Assembly: GCA_005877205.1 (NCBI GenBank)
Contig: VBPL01000004.1
Coordinates: 1-64,000 of the forward strand
Source: Nitrososphaerota archaeon
GTDB taxonomy: Archaea; Thermoproteota; Nitrososphaeria; Nitrososphaerales; Nitrosopumilaceae
DNA length: 64,000 nt
Direction: 5' to 3'
Shown one piece after another: positions 7,692 through 16,161 of this stretch. How positions within the stretch are numbered: the first letter of the stretch is position 1; every line of letters begins with the position of its first letter. Under the pieces are notes generated by a model that saw only the letters and a program-made list of their open reading frames with translations, searched no databases and had not been told where the DNA came from. Both the position numbers and the translations under genes were made by a program.

Positions 7692-8733
7692 AGAATTAAT
7701 TATTGCCCCTAAAGTCTCAAGGGGTGAGCTTGGCAAATTTTTGGTTGAAATAGAAAAGGAAGGAATCAAGACTGTAAATGTAGACCCATCAAGCATGAAG
7801 GGAATTAAGACTAAGATGGTCACTGTTCACACCTCACAGAGTGCAAATTATGTGATAGTAGACAGGGCAACCAAGCTCAAGGGCAAGAAGGTTGGGATGA
7901 AGTTCAAAGTATTATCAAATGCTGATATAGAAAGAATATTACAATTTTCCAAGACTGGTCTTGACTTTGTAATAGTCGAGGTAAAAGACTGGAAGATAAT
8001 TCCACTGGAAAATATCATTGCAAAACTCCACAAGCTTCACACTAAGATATTTGCGGTGGCAAATACTCCAGAAGAGGTTCGAAAGATGTTCTCTATCTTG
8101 GAGATAGGAGTGGATGGAGTAATATTTTCAACAAGTTCCGTAAACGAAGTAAAAGAAGCACTTGTCTATCTTGGAACGAAAAACTTTGAGCTGAAGCCAG
8201 CAAAGATATTGGAGATAAAAGAGGTTGGAAACGGAGAAAGAGTTTGCGTCGATACTGCATCAATGCTTGGGAGAGGAGAGGGAATGCTAATTGGCAGCAG
8301 GTCCAATTTTCTGTTCTTGGTTCACAACGAATCAGTTGGTTCGTCATTTACTTCACCAAGACCATTTAGGGTCAATGCAGGAGCAGTTCACTGCTACACT
8401 TTATCATCTGACGGTACCACGAAATATCTTTCCGAGCTTGAAACTGGTTCCGAGGTACTAGTTGTGGATTCACATGGAAAAGCACGTAGAGCTACAGTAG
8501 GCCGCTCAAAGATAGAGAGTAGACCAATGCTTATGATAAAGGCTCAGGTAAGTGGCGAGTTAGGTGGAATAATTGCCCAAAATGCTGAAACAATTCGTTT
8601 TGTGCGTCCCAATGGCCATCTCGTTTCCGTCACTCACCTCAAAAAGGGCGATACCGTGCTTGTTCATGCCAAACCTGCAACAGGCAGACATTTTGGCATG
8701 GAAGTAGACGACGAGTACATCATGGAAAAGTAA
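7678..8733 (+). CDS. aroB': 3-dehydroquinate synthase II
   Basis: 351-residue archaeal enzyme that oxidatively deaminates and cyclises ADTH to 3-dehydroquinate, replacing bacterial AroB. N-terminal half starts '[20 protein letters not shown]'; C-terminal beta-rich half has '[21 protein letters not shown]', '[15 protein letters not shown]' and '[14 protein letters not shown]', all typical of the family. TTG start at 7678 lies inside the end of the ADTH synthase gene, so the two are probably co-transcribed and translationally coupled. Confidence 0.93.
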   Translation: MSKNRELIIAPKVSRGELGKFLVEIEKEGIKTVNVDPSSMKGIKTKMVTVHTSQSANYVIVDRATKLKGKKVGMKFKVLSNADIERILQFSKTGLDFVIVEVKDWKIIPLENIIAKLHKLHTKIFAVANTPEEVRKMFSILEIGVDGVIFSTSSVNEVKEALVYLGTKNFELKPAKILEIKEVGNGERVCVDTASMLGRGEGMLIGSRSNFLFLVHNESVGSSFTSPRPFRVNAGAVHCYTLSSDGTTKYLSELETGSEVLVVDSHGKARRATVGRSKIESRPMLMIKAQVSGELGGIIAQNAETIRFVRPNGHLVSVTHLKKGDTVLVHAKPATGRHFGMEVDDEYIMEK

Positions 8734-8792
8734 CGTGCTCAATTCATATCTCACTCAATAGCTTTTTTCTATCAAAGAAACAAGTTTAATGT

Positions 8793-9587
8793 GTGTCAAA
8801 GGTATTTGTTGGAACCTCAGGGTGGTCATACAACGAATGGGTTGGAACAATATATCCTACCAAAAGTACACCAAAACTAAAACAATATTCGACAGTTTTC
8901 AGCTCTGTCGAGATTGATTCTACTTTTTATGCGTATCCAAGAAAGGAGCTAGTTCAAGGTTGGATAAAAAATACACCAGTTGGTTTCAAGTTTACGGCAA
9001 AATTACCCAAGGTTATCACACATGAAAAGAAGCTTGAAAATTCACAAGAAGATCTAAAAAAATTTCTTGACCTGATGCAACCAATACAGGAAGTTGGAAA
9101 ACTCGATGCCCTTCTAATCCAGCTTCCACCTAGCTTCAGAAAAGACTCTGAAAAAACATTAGAAAGTTTTCTTCAAATCCTATCCTCCGATTTTAAATTT
9201 GCGTTGGAATTTCGAGACAAGTCTTGGGAGGCAGATGATACCAAAGATATTCTTTCTAGACATGGAGTTGCTAATGTGGTAACGGACTCTCCCCTTGAGC
9301 TAAAGACAGAACAGACAGCTGATTGGTCATTTATCAGATTTCATGGGAGAGGAAAACAAATATGGTTTGATTACAGGTATTCACAAGAAGAGATTTCCAA
9401 GCTTGCATCAAGATTTGAACAGATAAAAAGTCAATCAAGTGTAGTCTATGTTTATTTTAACAATCACTATGGTGCAAATGCGGTAGAAAATGCGCTACAG
9501 TTGTTAGAAATTACAACAAATCTCACTTCTGCACAACGTAGTATGTTAAATCAGTTCAAAATGAAAAGCTCAAGATTTGTGGAATAG
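8793..9587 (+). CDS. DUF72 (YecE-like) family protein
   Basis: 264-residue TIM-barrel protein of unknown biochemical function (PF01904 family). Typical blocks: 'GTSGWSYNEWVGTIYP' at the N-terminus, 'EIDSTFYAYP', 'FKFTAKLPKVITHEK', 'FALEFRDKSW' and C-terminal 'VYVYFNNHYGANAVENA'. GTG start at 8793; an ATG four bases upstream is in another frame. It sits between aromatic genes but no link is known. Confidence 0.88.
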   Translation: MSKVFVGTSGWSYNEWVGTIYPTKSTPKLKQYSTVFSSVEIDSTFYAYPRKELVQGWIKNTPVGFKFTAKLPKVITHEKKLENSQEDLKKFLDLMQPIQEVGKLDALLIQLPPSFRKDSEKTLESFLQILSSDFKFALEFRDKSWEADDTKDILSRHGVANVVTDSPLELKTEQTADWSFIRFHGRGKQIWFDYRYSQEEISKLASRFEQIKSQSSVVYVYFNNHYGANAVENALQLLEITTNLTSAQRSMLNQFKMKSSRFVE

Positions 9588-9589
9588 AG

Positions 9590-9727
9590 CTACGAAGGCA
9601 TGATAAGTCTATTTTCTTCACAGAATGCCAGGTCGATCCTCACGCGCCTTCTTAGGAAATAGACCATTCCTATGGTAAAAAGACCAAGCGAGACAGGTAC
9701 CGAATAGTAGCACCAACTGAGTTCCAT
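9590..9727 (-). CDS. Possible small single-pass membrane protein
   Basis: Not recognised and uncertain. From the ATG at 9725-9727 it gives 45 residues: one hydrophobic segment ('VPVSLGLFTIGMVYFL') followed by positive 'RRRVR' and a short polar tail, the pattern of a single-pass inner membrane peptide. The frame can be extended to an ATG at 9808 (72 residues). An AT-rich TATTAAATC lies about 27 bases before the shorter start. It ends two bases from the DUF72 stop codon. Confidence 0.35.
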   Translation of the reverse strand: MELSWCYYSVPVSLGLFTIGMVYFLRRRVRIDLAFCEENRLIMPS

Positions 9728-9843
9728 CAGTACATATAATATTGATTTAATAATATTTACGGATTTTGGCACGCTTAAGTATGCTGATGTGAAAACATCG
9801 TGTATCATTATCGTTATTACATAGTTTCAATCTCTGAACAACA

Positions 9844-10011
9844 TTGAATCTCCGCTGTAACATCTGTTCATTGGATGTGGATGAAGAAGAAATAGAGAAT
9901 CATGTGAACAGCAAACAACACAAGGAAAACAAGTCTATGGCTTCAGCTACAAACGGCAAGGGCTCTGGCAACAGTGTTGTGAAAATGTGGAGTCGATCCC
10001 TACTAGAATAG
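9844..10011 (+). CDS. Tiny C2H2 zinc-finger protein
   Basis: 55-residue protein with a single classical C2H2 finger: Cys5, Cys8, His20, His26 in 'RCNICSLDVDEEEIENHVN' followed by 'SKQH', spacing C-x2-C-x11-H-x5-H. The tail is Ser/Asn/Gly/Lys rich and ends 'VVKMWSRSLLE'. TTG start at 9844, directly preceded by an in-frame stop; a weak TATA-like stretch lies about 28 bases upstream. Such minimal fingers usually bind DNA, RNA or protein; the role here is unknown. A second one is at 47775-47897 on the other strand. Confidence 0.65.
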   Translation: MNLRCNICSLDVDEEEIENHVNSKQHKENKSMASATNGKGSGNSVVKMWSRSLLE

Positions 10012-10077
10012 ACTCCATTAAATTCCTAATTTGTGTAAGACAGCCATGGTACTAATTATTAAAGAAAAAGGAAAAAG

Positions 10078-10281
10078 TTATTTGAATTTCTTTTTTATTA
10101 GATTCAGGTCAACCATCTCTTCTCTGAGATGCCTTCTCAAAAGAGCCTCATGTTCTCTCTTATGCCTCCAATAAAGGTTCATTGCTGCTTGTCTTGACCT
10201 GGCTCTCTTTAATGCAGCGCTGTACTTTCTGTGACTTTTGTCTACGACTCGAAAGTAAGACTTGCTGCTGGGTGTAACCAT
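10078..10281 (-). CDS. Small basic hypothetical protein
   Basis: 67 residues from the ATG at 10279-10281, strongly basic (about a third Lys/Arg/His): 'SHRKYSAALKRARSRQAAM' and 'RHKREHEALLRRHLREE', predicted as long amphipathic helices. No cysteine and no membrane segment. Not recognised; could be a nucleic-acid-binding or ribosome-associated peptide. It lies alone between the zinc-finger gene and the methyltransferase. Confidence 0.5.
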   Translation of the reverse strand: MVTPSSKSYFRVVDKSHRKYSAALKRARSRQAAMNLYWRHKREHEALLRRHLREEMVDLNLIKKKFK

Positions 10282-10339
10282 AGCTTGATTGACGGTCCTT
10301 AATAGATAACCTTTACGATCAACTGCTAAATCTTGGCTT

Positions 10340-11185
10340 TCAGGTCTCTAGCAGTTCCGGAAATTTCCAATTTGGAATAAGCTGCATCTTACGGAGTGCA
10401 GGGGGCGCCATAGTCCTCTTCAGTGCAATCTTCACGTATTTTGCAGATTTGTCAATCCCAATGTATTTTCTCCTAAGGAATCTAGCCATTTTAGTGGTCT
10501 GACCACTGCCTGCGAAAGGATCCAAGACTAGGTCCCCAACATTACTGTAAAGCTGAATTAGTCTATACGGAATTTCTTCTGGAAAGGCTGCAGGATGAAA
10601 CCGCCTGTAGCTTGGTGGTACAGGAGCTATATGCCAAACAGAGTTTGCGATCTCTTTTTTCATCAAGTCATTGATCACCAGCTTACTTTTCATATTTTTT
10701 GCATTATGAAATGGTGGTTTTCTCAGTATGATTATCTGTTCGTGCATCATATTTGGATAGTAATAAGTTGGATACGGATGTTGGACTGTGACTCTGAACC
10801 GTTTCTTTCCACCGGTTACTTTGTTCCAGATTATTTCTTCAAAAAACTTCCAACCAACACCTTTTTTTGTAAGTTCCACAAGCAATAAAGCTGGAAGGGG
10901 AAGTTTATTTTTTCCTTCAATTATTTCATTTCCTATCACAATACAACAGAAACCCCCAGGTTTTGTCACATGATAAACTTGGGAGAACACCTGCATCATT
11001 TCTTCAAGCCAGCTGTCAACAGATACTCCCGCTGTTCCGCGGTACCAATTCTCACTTGTCTGATGTTCCTGATAATTAATGGCGTTATGGTATGGTGGAG
11101 AAGTTACAGTCAATGTGACTTTGTTTTCACCAACTTGAGAAAGATCTCGTGAATCAGCAACAATAATTGAATTTGGTTTCCACAT
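10340..11185 (-). CDS. DNA methyltransferase, amino (N4-cytosine-like) type
   Basis: 281-residue S-adenosylmethionine-dependent DNA methylase of the beta class: catalytic motif IV 'TSPPYHN' comes first and the SAM-binding motif I 'DPFAGSGQTTKMA' is near the C-terminus. SPPY points to N4-cytosine methylation; DPPY enzymes act on adenine. 'YIGIDKS' follows motif I as expected. No restriction endonuclease gene is next to it, so it is an orphan methylase or its partner is elsewhere. ATG at 11183-11185. It follows the Alba gene on the same strand. Confidence 0.9.
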   Translation of the reverse strand: MWKPNSIIVADSRDLSQVGENKVTLTVTSPPYHNAINYQEHQTSENWYRGTAGVSVDSWLEEMMQVFSQVYHVTKPGGFCCIVIGNEIIEGKNKLPLPALLLVELTKKGVGWKFFEEIIWNKVTGGKKRFRVTVQHPYPTYYYPNMMHEQIIILRKPPFHNAKNMKSKLVINDLMKKEIANSVWHIAPVPPSYRRFHPAAFPEEIPYRLIQLYSNVGDLVLDPFAGSGQTTKMARFLRRKYIGIDKSAKYVKIALKRTMAPPALRKMQLIPNWKFPELLET

Positions 11186-11278
11186 TGCTTTTCTAAATCG
11201 TTTTGATATTTAATATTTGTAAAAGTGGAACTCGCTATAGATTATTTCGATATATAGAGCAGAATCAAAGAAAATCGG

Positions 11279-11308
11279 CTAAAACATGTTGTTATGAACA
11301 TGTTTTAG
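11279..11308. terminator. Perfect 12-bp inverted repeat after alba
   Basis: CTAAAACATGTT (11279-11290), six-base loop, AACATGTTTTAG (11297-11308). It begins seven bases after the alba stop codon (minus strand) and precedes the methyltransferase gene. It can form a hairpin; it could end or stabilise the alba transcript, or be a protein-binding site. No U-run follows on the minus strand, so a standard intrinsic terminator is not certain. Confidence 0.5.
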
Positions 11309-11314
11309 ACAGTC

Positions 11315-11611
11315 TCATGTGTTCTTTTTCACTTCAATGTCTATAGTGGATACGTTCCTTGCCCTTCCATCTTGTGACTGGAGCTGCTCTGAACCTATTT
11401 TGATCTCACCTATAGAATATCCGGAGTTGTCAGTCCTTCGTACAATTATTTGCGCAACATCCACAGCTCTGCCGATGCTAAGCCCTCTTGCCTTTATCGA
11501 TACCTTTGGTCGGTTTGCTAGTTGTATGAGCGCAGATGTTACGTATGCCATTAGGGGCTTTTTTCCTATGAAAATAGTATCTCTTGCTTCCGGTTTGATA
11601 TCTGTGCTCAT
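11315..11611 (-). CDS. alba: Alba chromatin protein
   Basis: Small basic dimeric DNA/RNA-binding protein that coats archaeal chromosomes. 98 residues from the ATG at 11609-11611, the usual size. Family blocks: 'IFIGKKPLMAYV' with the DNA-contacting lysines, 'KVSIKARGLSIGRAVDVA' and 'SQDGRARNVSTIDI'. An upstream ATG at 11638 is in frame but lies within the probable TATA box (ACTTTTATG, about 11633-11641), which sits 24-30 bases before 11611 and supports the shorter protein. Confidence 0.93.
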   Translation of the reverse strand: MSTDIKPEARDTIFIGKKPLMAYVTSALIQLANRPKVSIKARGLSIGRAVDVAQIIVRRTDNSGYSIGEIKIGSEQLQSQDGRARNVSTIDIEVKKNT

Positions 11612-11632
11612 GGGTTCTTGTGGATATGATCG

Positions 11633-11641
11633 TTTCATAAA
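11633..11641 (-). promoter_or_regulatory. TATA box of alba
   Basis: ACTTTTATG on the minus strand, ending about 24 bases upstream of the ATG at 11611. The spacing fits a leaderless transcript and decides the alba start. Confidence 0.45.
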
Positions 11642-11767
11642 AGTTTCTTTAGTTCTCGGGGTTTAACGCTTCAACCTGATTGGCCTCCATAGAATTTCTG
11701 GATCAGATATTAGAGAGCATGATTTGATGCTAATCTAAATATACTAGTGAAATGTACTGCCTCGTAG

Positions 11768-12073
11768 ATGTCTAACCAAAAACTACACCTAGGATTGGTT
11801 GCGGCAGTGCTCGCATCCATATTGATCTTTGCTGCAGCATTGCCAGCCGCAAACGCACTGACTACAAGAGATTTCCGCTTCTTAGACAATCGTCATACGA
11901 CAGATCGATTTCCAGGAGGACAAAAAGTTTGTGGGGACCACTTGTGCACAGCCGGTGAATACTCAAAGATGAAGCAAAAGCTGCACTATGCAGAACGCAA
12001 TCCTGCCGAATGCCCAGAATTAAAAAATTGGAAGGAATGTGGTACCGCAAGTACTAAATCAAGTACAAAATAA
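11768..12073 (+). CDS. Secreted protein with 'CGDHLC' domain
   Basis: 101 residues with a clear signal peptide: basic 'NQKLHLG', hydrophobic core 'AAVLASILIFAAALPA', then 'ANALT' as a likely signal peptidase site. The mature part contains 'KVCGDHLCTAGEYSKMK' and two further Cys, four in all, which could form disulfides outside the cell. Similar 'CGDxLC' short domains recur, from memory, in thaumarchaeal secreted proteins, with no known function. A TATA-like TAAATATACT lies about 28 bases upstream. It is 15 bases ahead of aroD and may share its transcript. Confidence 0.7.
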   Translation: MSNQKLHLGLVAAVLASILIFAAALPAANALTTRDFRFLDNRHTTDRFPGGQKVCGDHLCTAGEYSKMKQKLHYAERNPAECPELKNWKECGTASTKSSTK

Positions 12074-12088
12074 ACACACTAACATTCA

Positions 12089-12763
12089 ATGGCAAACAAG
12101 ACTTGCGTTACAGTAGCTGTCTCTAGCCCCGCAAAGCTGACTAAAACCTTGAACAAAGTTCTTGCCAATTCTGATTATGCAGAACTCAGACTTGATTTTT
12201 TGAGTCCCAGTCAAATTCCTTATTGCCTAAATTTGGTCAAGAAGCATCTCAGAAGATGCATTTGCACGTTAAGGCCTAGATGGGAAGGGGGTAGATTTCG
12301 AGGTAGTGAAGAGGAAAGAACTGCAATATTGAAGTTAATTGCAGAATTCAACCCCTACCTTTTGGATATAGAGTACAAAGCCTTGAAGAATAACAAAAGG
12401 TTGTATCGATATCTCAGGAACACCAAAACTAATCTTCTGGTATCTTGGCATGATTTTTCAAGAACCCCTAATGACAAAAGTCTCAAATCTACGACAAAAA
12501 AAATGTCAAGATTCTCAAATAATATTAAGGTAGTAACTACAGCAAAAACAATCAATGACACGATAAGGGTTCTGGCTCTGTACAAGAAAGTTGGAAGGAG
12601 GGCTAACTTGATTGCTTTTGCAATGGGCGATTACGGTAGAATGTCTAGAATTCTTTGTACTAAACTTGGCAGCCCCTTCACTTACGTTTCTCTGGGCAAA
12701 CCGGTAGCACCAGGCCAATTCAGTCTAAACGAAATGAAGATCATTTTCAAGCTACAAAAGTGA
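12089..12763 (+). CDS. aroD: 3-dehydroquinate dehydratase, type I
   Basis: Dehydrates 3-dehydroquinate to 3-dehydroshikimate through a Schiff base. 224 residues, the usual archaeal size. Visible active-site elements: 'AELRLDFL' (substrate-binding Glu/Arg), 'CTLRPRWEGGRF', catalytic His in 'VSWHDFSRTP', Schiff-base Lys in 'KVVTTAKTINDT', and the substrate loop 'APGQFSLNE'. Begins the second block of aromatic genes (aroD, aroE, shikimate kinase, aroA). Confidence 0.92.
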   Translation: MANKTCVTVAVSSPAKLTKTLNKVLANSDYAELRLDFLSPSQIPYCLNLVKKHLRRCICTLRPRWEGGRFRGSEEERTAILKLIAEFNPYLLDIEYKALKNNKRLYRYLRNTKTNLLVSWHDFSRTPNDKSLKSTTKKMSRFSNNIKVVTTAKTINDTIRVLALYKKVGRRANLIAFAMGDYGRMSRILCTKLGSPFTYVSLGKPVAPGQFSLNEMKIIFKLQK

Positions 12764-12853
12764 AATGCTAAGAATCGCGATTAGAACCGATTCAATTGCC
12801 GATCTTACATTAATTAATCAGTCTCTGAGTCAGAAAAGTAAGATACCAGCGTT

Positions 12854-12863
12854 ATTATAAAAG
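12854..12863 (+). promoter_or_regulatory. TATA box before the small membrane zinc-ribbon gene
   Basis: TTATTATAAAAG at about 12853-12864 lies 18-29 bases before the ATG at 12882. The preceding 90 bases hold a short palindrome (AATCGCGATT, near 12773-12782) and no gene. Confidence 0.4.
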
Positions 12864-12881
12864 ATTCACCAAAATAATCTG

Positions 12882-13163
12882 ATGAAGATGAAACAGCCTC
12901 AAAACAACGTCCCACGAAATATCATCATAACAGCTCTAGGCGTAACAGTGTTGCTAGGAGTTTTTCGATTGATATTGTTCCTCGTGTTAGTTTGGGTTGT
13001 GGCATTGGCGTTTATCATAATTTATCAGTACAAATTGTCAAAAAGCACTGGAGCCAATTTTGTTTGTTTAGAATGCGCTACAATTCATCAACAAACAAAC
13101 TGTCCAAAGTGTGGCTCGAAGTTAAAGAAACTCTACACGAGAAATAGCGGATACGGAATTTGA
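12882..13163 (+). CDS. Membrane protein with C-terminal zinc ribbon
   Basis: 93 residues: a basic N-terminus, about 40 hydrophobic residues forming one long or two close membrane helices ('NIIITALGVTVLLGVFRL', 'ILFLVLVWVVALAFIII'), then a cytoplasmic tail with a zinc ribbon 'CLECATIHQQTNCPKCGSK' (two CxxC pairs). Not assigned to a named family. It separates aroD from aroE and may be transcribed from its own TATA box. Confidence 0.65.
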   Translation: MKMKQPQNNVPRNIIITALGVTVLLGVFRLILFLVLVWVVALAFIIIYQYKLSKSTGANFVCLECATIHQQTNCPKCGSKLKKLYTRNSGYGI

Positions 13164-13224
13164 TTTTTTAAATGTCACATCTCCCCTAATTGCTTAAATC
13201 ATCATGAAATGGAAGTAGAAACCA

Positions 13225-14046
13225 ATGACAAAGACTTATGCTGTGATAGGTGATCCCATTGATCATTCATTATCACCTGCACTTCATAATGCCGCATATC
13301 TGTTTCTTGGCATGGATTGTACCTATATAGCTTATAGGATCCCAAAGGGAGAACTGGAGTCTGACATAGAATCCCTAAAAAAAATAGGGGTGGCGGGTTT
13401 CAATGTTACTATTCCTCACAAAGTTGACATGATGCAACTTCTCAATTACACAGACGAAGAATGTAGACTGGTTGGAGCAACAAACACCGTTGTCAATGAT
13501 GTCGGATATTTGAATGGATACAACACGGATGTTGATGGATTCTTAGACCCTCTAAGGGGTAGAAAGATAGATTGCAAGGGTTTGGATGTACTGCTATTAG
13601 GCGCTGGCGGAACCGCAAGAGCTATTGTTGCTGCTTTCAGCAAGGAAAAGATTCACAAGATTACGGTCGCAAATAGAACAGAAGAGAGGGCACAAAGCCT
13701 CATTAGATTTGCACATCAATTAGGATTAGAATCTGACTATTCAGATCTGAAAAATGCCGGAGATATAGCTGGAAGTTACAAGTTCATTGTAAACGCGACA
13801 TCAGTAGGTCTCAAAGGTATTGGTTGTCCCATATCAACAAAAAGAATAGGGAAAGATTCCATAGTTTATGACATCGTGTATATGCCTGTAGAAACTCCAT
13901 TAATAGAACAGTCAAAAAATCAAGGCGCGACTATCATATATGGATGGGAAATGCTTCTTGCTCAAGCGATGAAATCATTTGAGATTTGGCATAAGATACC
14001 TGCTCCATACGAAGCAATGAAATTGACTCTACTTGGGAGATTTTAG
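13225..14046 (+). CDS. aroE: Shikimate dehydrogenase
   Basis: NADP-dependent reduction of 3-dehydroshikimate to shikimate. 273 residues. Substrate-binding 'GDPIDHSLSPALHNAAY', catalytic Lys/Asp region 'FNVTIPHKVDMM', 'GATNTVVND', nucleotide-binding 'LLLGAGGTARAIV', cofactor phosphate site 'VANRTEERAQ', and C-terminal 'GWEMLLAQA' are all present. ATG at 13225. Two bases separate its stop from the start of the shikimate kinase gene, indicating an operon. Confidence 0.95.
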   Translation: MTKTYAVIGDPIDHSLSPALHNAAYLFLGMDCTYIAYRIPKGELESDIESLKKIGVAGFNVTIPHKVDMMQLLNYTDEECRLVGATNTVVNDVGYLNGYNTDVDGFLDPLRGRKIDCKGLDVLLLGAGGTARAIVAAFSKEKIHKITVANRTEERAQSLIRFAHQLGLESDYSDLKNAGDIAGSYKFIVNATSVGLKGIGCPISTKRIGKDSIVYDIVYMPVETPLIEQSKNQGATIIYGWEMLLAQAMKSFEIWHKIPAPYEAMKLTLLGRF

Positions 14047-14048
14047 AG

Positions 14049-14903
14049 ATGGTCCAAGTTAGAGCAAGTATGCATGGAGCAGTTTCGATAGTAAACGCCA
14101 TTGCCACAGGCAGGGGTGCAACACTTGGAATATCGCTTGGAATAGAGACAACCGTTGTTGCAGAACCCGGCAAGGGAATTTTCTTTGAAAACAGGGAATC
14201 TAGTCTCAGTGCTCGATTAATAAGATCCGTAGTTGAAACATCAGTACCAAAACCAGATCTAGAACGAAACAGGCTTAGAATATCCGTTAAAACAGAAATA
14301 CCTTCAGGTTATGGGCTAAAAAGCTCTAGTGCAATCTCGTCTGCAATATCACTTGCATGTGCAAAGATATTCAAACCGGGAGCTGCCGATCTTGAAATTC
14401 TAAGAGATGGAGTTCACGCTTCGATTCAATCTAAGGTGAGTATAACTGGTGCATTCGATGATGCATGCGCGTGTTATTTTGGCGGATTTGCCGTAACTGA
14501 TAACACCAACATCAAGATCATAAGATCTGAAAAGGCGCCAGCTGACTTGTCTTCTGTCATTTTCATACCCAAGTCAAGGAGGAGAGGAAATGTGAAGAAA
14601 TTAAGAGTATTAGAGAACATCTTTGCCCAAGCATGGGATCTAGCTAGCAAATCAGAATATTGGAATGCTATGATTCTAAATGGCCTAGCTACTTCTACGC
14701 TTTTGGGTTCGGATCCAAGGATTCTAACTGAACTAATTGAGAGTGGAGCATTGGGTGCTTCAGTCTCTGGAAACGGTCCAGCTATAGCAGCTGTCGCAAG
14801 AAATGATAAAATATCAAACGTAAAGAAAGTATTTTCGTCTCTTGAAGGAGAGACTCTAGTTTCTCCTATCAATAACAAAAAGGCTGAAGTCTATGAAGTG
14901 TAA
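14049..14903 (+). CDS. aroK: Shikimate kinase, archaeal GHMP type
   Basis: Phosphorylates shikimate at the 3-position; archaea use this GHMP-superfamily kinase instead of the bacterial AroK fold. 284 residues, with the ATP-binding GHMP motif 'IPSGYGLKSSSAISSAIS', a second motif 'DDACACYFGGFAVTDN', and C-terminal 'GASVSGNGPAIAAVA'. The position between aroE and aroA fixes the substrate. Overlaps aroA by 11 bases. Confidence 0.93.
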   Translation: MVQVRASMHGAVSIVNAIATGRGATLGISLGIETTVVAEPGKGIFFENRESSLSARLIRSVVETSVPKPDLERNRLRISVKTEIPSGYGLKSSSAISSAISLACAKIFKPGAADLEILRDGVHASIQSKVSITGAFDDACACYFGGFAVTDNTNIKIIRSEKAPADLSSVIFIPKSRRRGNVKKLRVLENIFAQAWDLASKSEYWNAMILNGLATSTLLGSDPRILTELIESGALGASVSGNGPAIAAVARNDKISNVKKVFSSLEGETLVSPINNKKAEVYEV

Positions 14904-16161
14904 GGTCGAAAAGGCAAATCTATCTGGTCTTATATCTTGTCCCTCAAACAAGAGCTACACACACCGCGCCATTTTTTTGGCTTCGCTTGCCAAAGGAAAA
15001 AGTACCATAAGAAATGTCTTGCTATCTCGAGATACTATCGCTACTATCAGTGCATGTAAAGCCTTTGGAGCAGAAATTAATGTTGACGGTTCAACAGTTA
15101 CGGTAGAAGGCAAGGGAGAGGTAATTCCGCAAAAGCCAGAGATAGACGCATCAAATTCTGGAACTACGATTAGGATATCTGCAGCTCTTGCATCACTTTC
15201 TGATACGGAGATTACCCTTACCGGCGATTCCAGTCTAAGGAAAAGGCCGATGCAGCCGCTCCTTGATGCTCTCCAAAAACTTGGAGCAGTGTGCGCATCA
15301 ACTTATGGAAAGCCGCCAATTACCATAAAAGGGAAGATTCTAGGCGGAAGCACTAACATTTCAGGCTCTGTTTCAAGTCAGTTCATCTCCGCACTTTTGA
15401 TTGCAGCTCCGAAAACTGAAAAGGGAATAATATTTGAAATAGATGGAGAACTTGTCTCAAAACCATACCTCGATGCAACAATTGCAATAATGAAAAAATT
15501 TGGAGTAACAGTAAATACTATATCATCCTACAAAAAATACAACATTCCAAAACAAGACTACAAACCTGTAGACTTTACTATCCCATCCGATTTTTCAAGT
15601 ATGGCCCTTTTGCTATCTGCTGCAGTCTTGATAGGCAATGACATGTCAATTGCAGTTTCTGTTGGTGACTTACCCCAAGGAGACAGGGAGATATTATCTC
15701 ATTTGGAAAAATTAGGCGTCAAAGTAAACGTCGGCAACGTTATTACAGTCAATTCACCTCAAATTCTCAATGGCGGTAGATTTGATCTTTCAAACACTCC
15801 AGACTTGTTACCACCAATGTCAATTTTAGCACTAAAGACATCAAAACCTATTGAAATCTACAATGTGAAACATGCACGATTCAAAGAGACAGACAGAATT
15901 ACCATTCTAGCACAAGAGCTCTCGAAACTTGGTGTAAACGTAACAGAGAAGGAAGACGGCCTAATTCTTAGTGCGCCAAAGACAATCAAGAGTGCTAATC
16001 TTGATTCATCAAAAGACCACAGATTGTTCATGGCATTTTGTATCGCAGGAATGTTTGTGGGAGACTGTACAGTCACAGACCCAGACTCTGTAGATGTCTC
16101 CTATCCTACATTTATTGAAGACATGAATAAGATTGGAGCAAAGATTCTAATGCAAAGCTAG
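14893..16161 (+). CDS. aroA: EPSP synthase (3-phosphoshikimate 1-carboxyvinyltransferase)
   Basis: Transfers the enolpyruvyl group of PEP to shikimate 3-phosphate. 422 residues in two similar domains. Active-site blocks: 'CPSNKSYTHRAIFLASL' (Lys/Ser/Arg binding), 'NSGTTIRISAALAS' (the glyphosate-site region), 'LRKRPMQPLLDALQKLGA', 'SSQFISALLIAAP', and 'KETDRITILAQELSKLG'. The ATG at 14893 lies within the kinase gene. Its stop shares four bases with the convergent EVE-domain gene. Confidence 0.95.
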   Translation: MKCKVEKANLSGLISCPSNKSYTHRAIFLASLAKGKSTIRNVLLSRDTIATISACKAFGAEINVDGSTVTVEGKGEVIPQKPEIDASNSGTTIRISAALASLSDTEITLTGDSSLRKRPMQPLLDALQKLGAVCASTYGKPPITIKGKILGGSTNISGSVSSQFISALLIAAPKTEKGIIFEIDGELVSKPYLDATIAIMKKFGVTVNTISSYKKYNIPKQDYKPVDFTIPSDFSSMALLLSAAVLIGNDMSIAVSVGDLPQGDREILSHLEKLGVKVNVGNVITVNSPQILNGGRFDLSNTPDLLPPMSILALKTSKPIEIYNVKHARFKETDRITILAQELSKLGVNVTEKEDGLILSAPKTIKSANLDSSKDHRLFMAFCIAGMFVGDCTVTDPDSVDVSYPTFIEDMNKIGAKILMQS

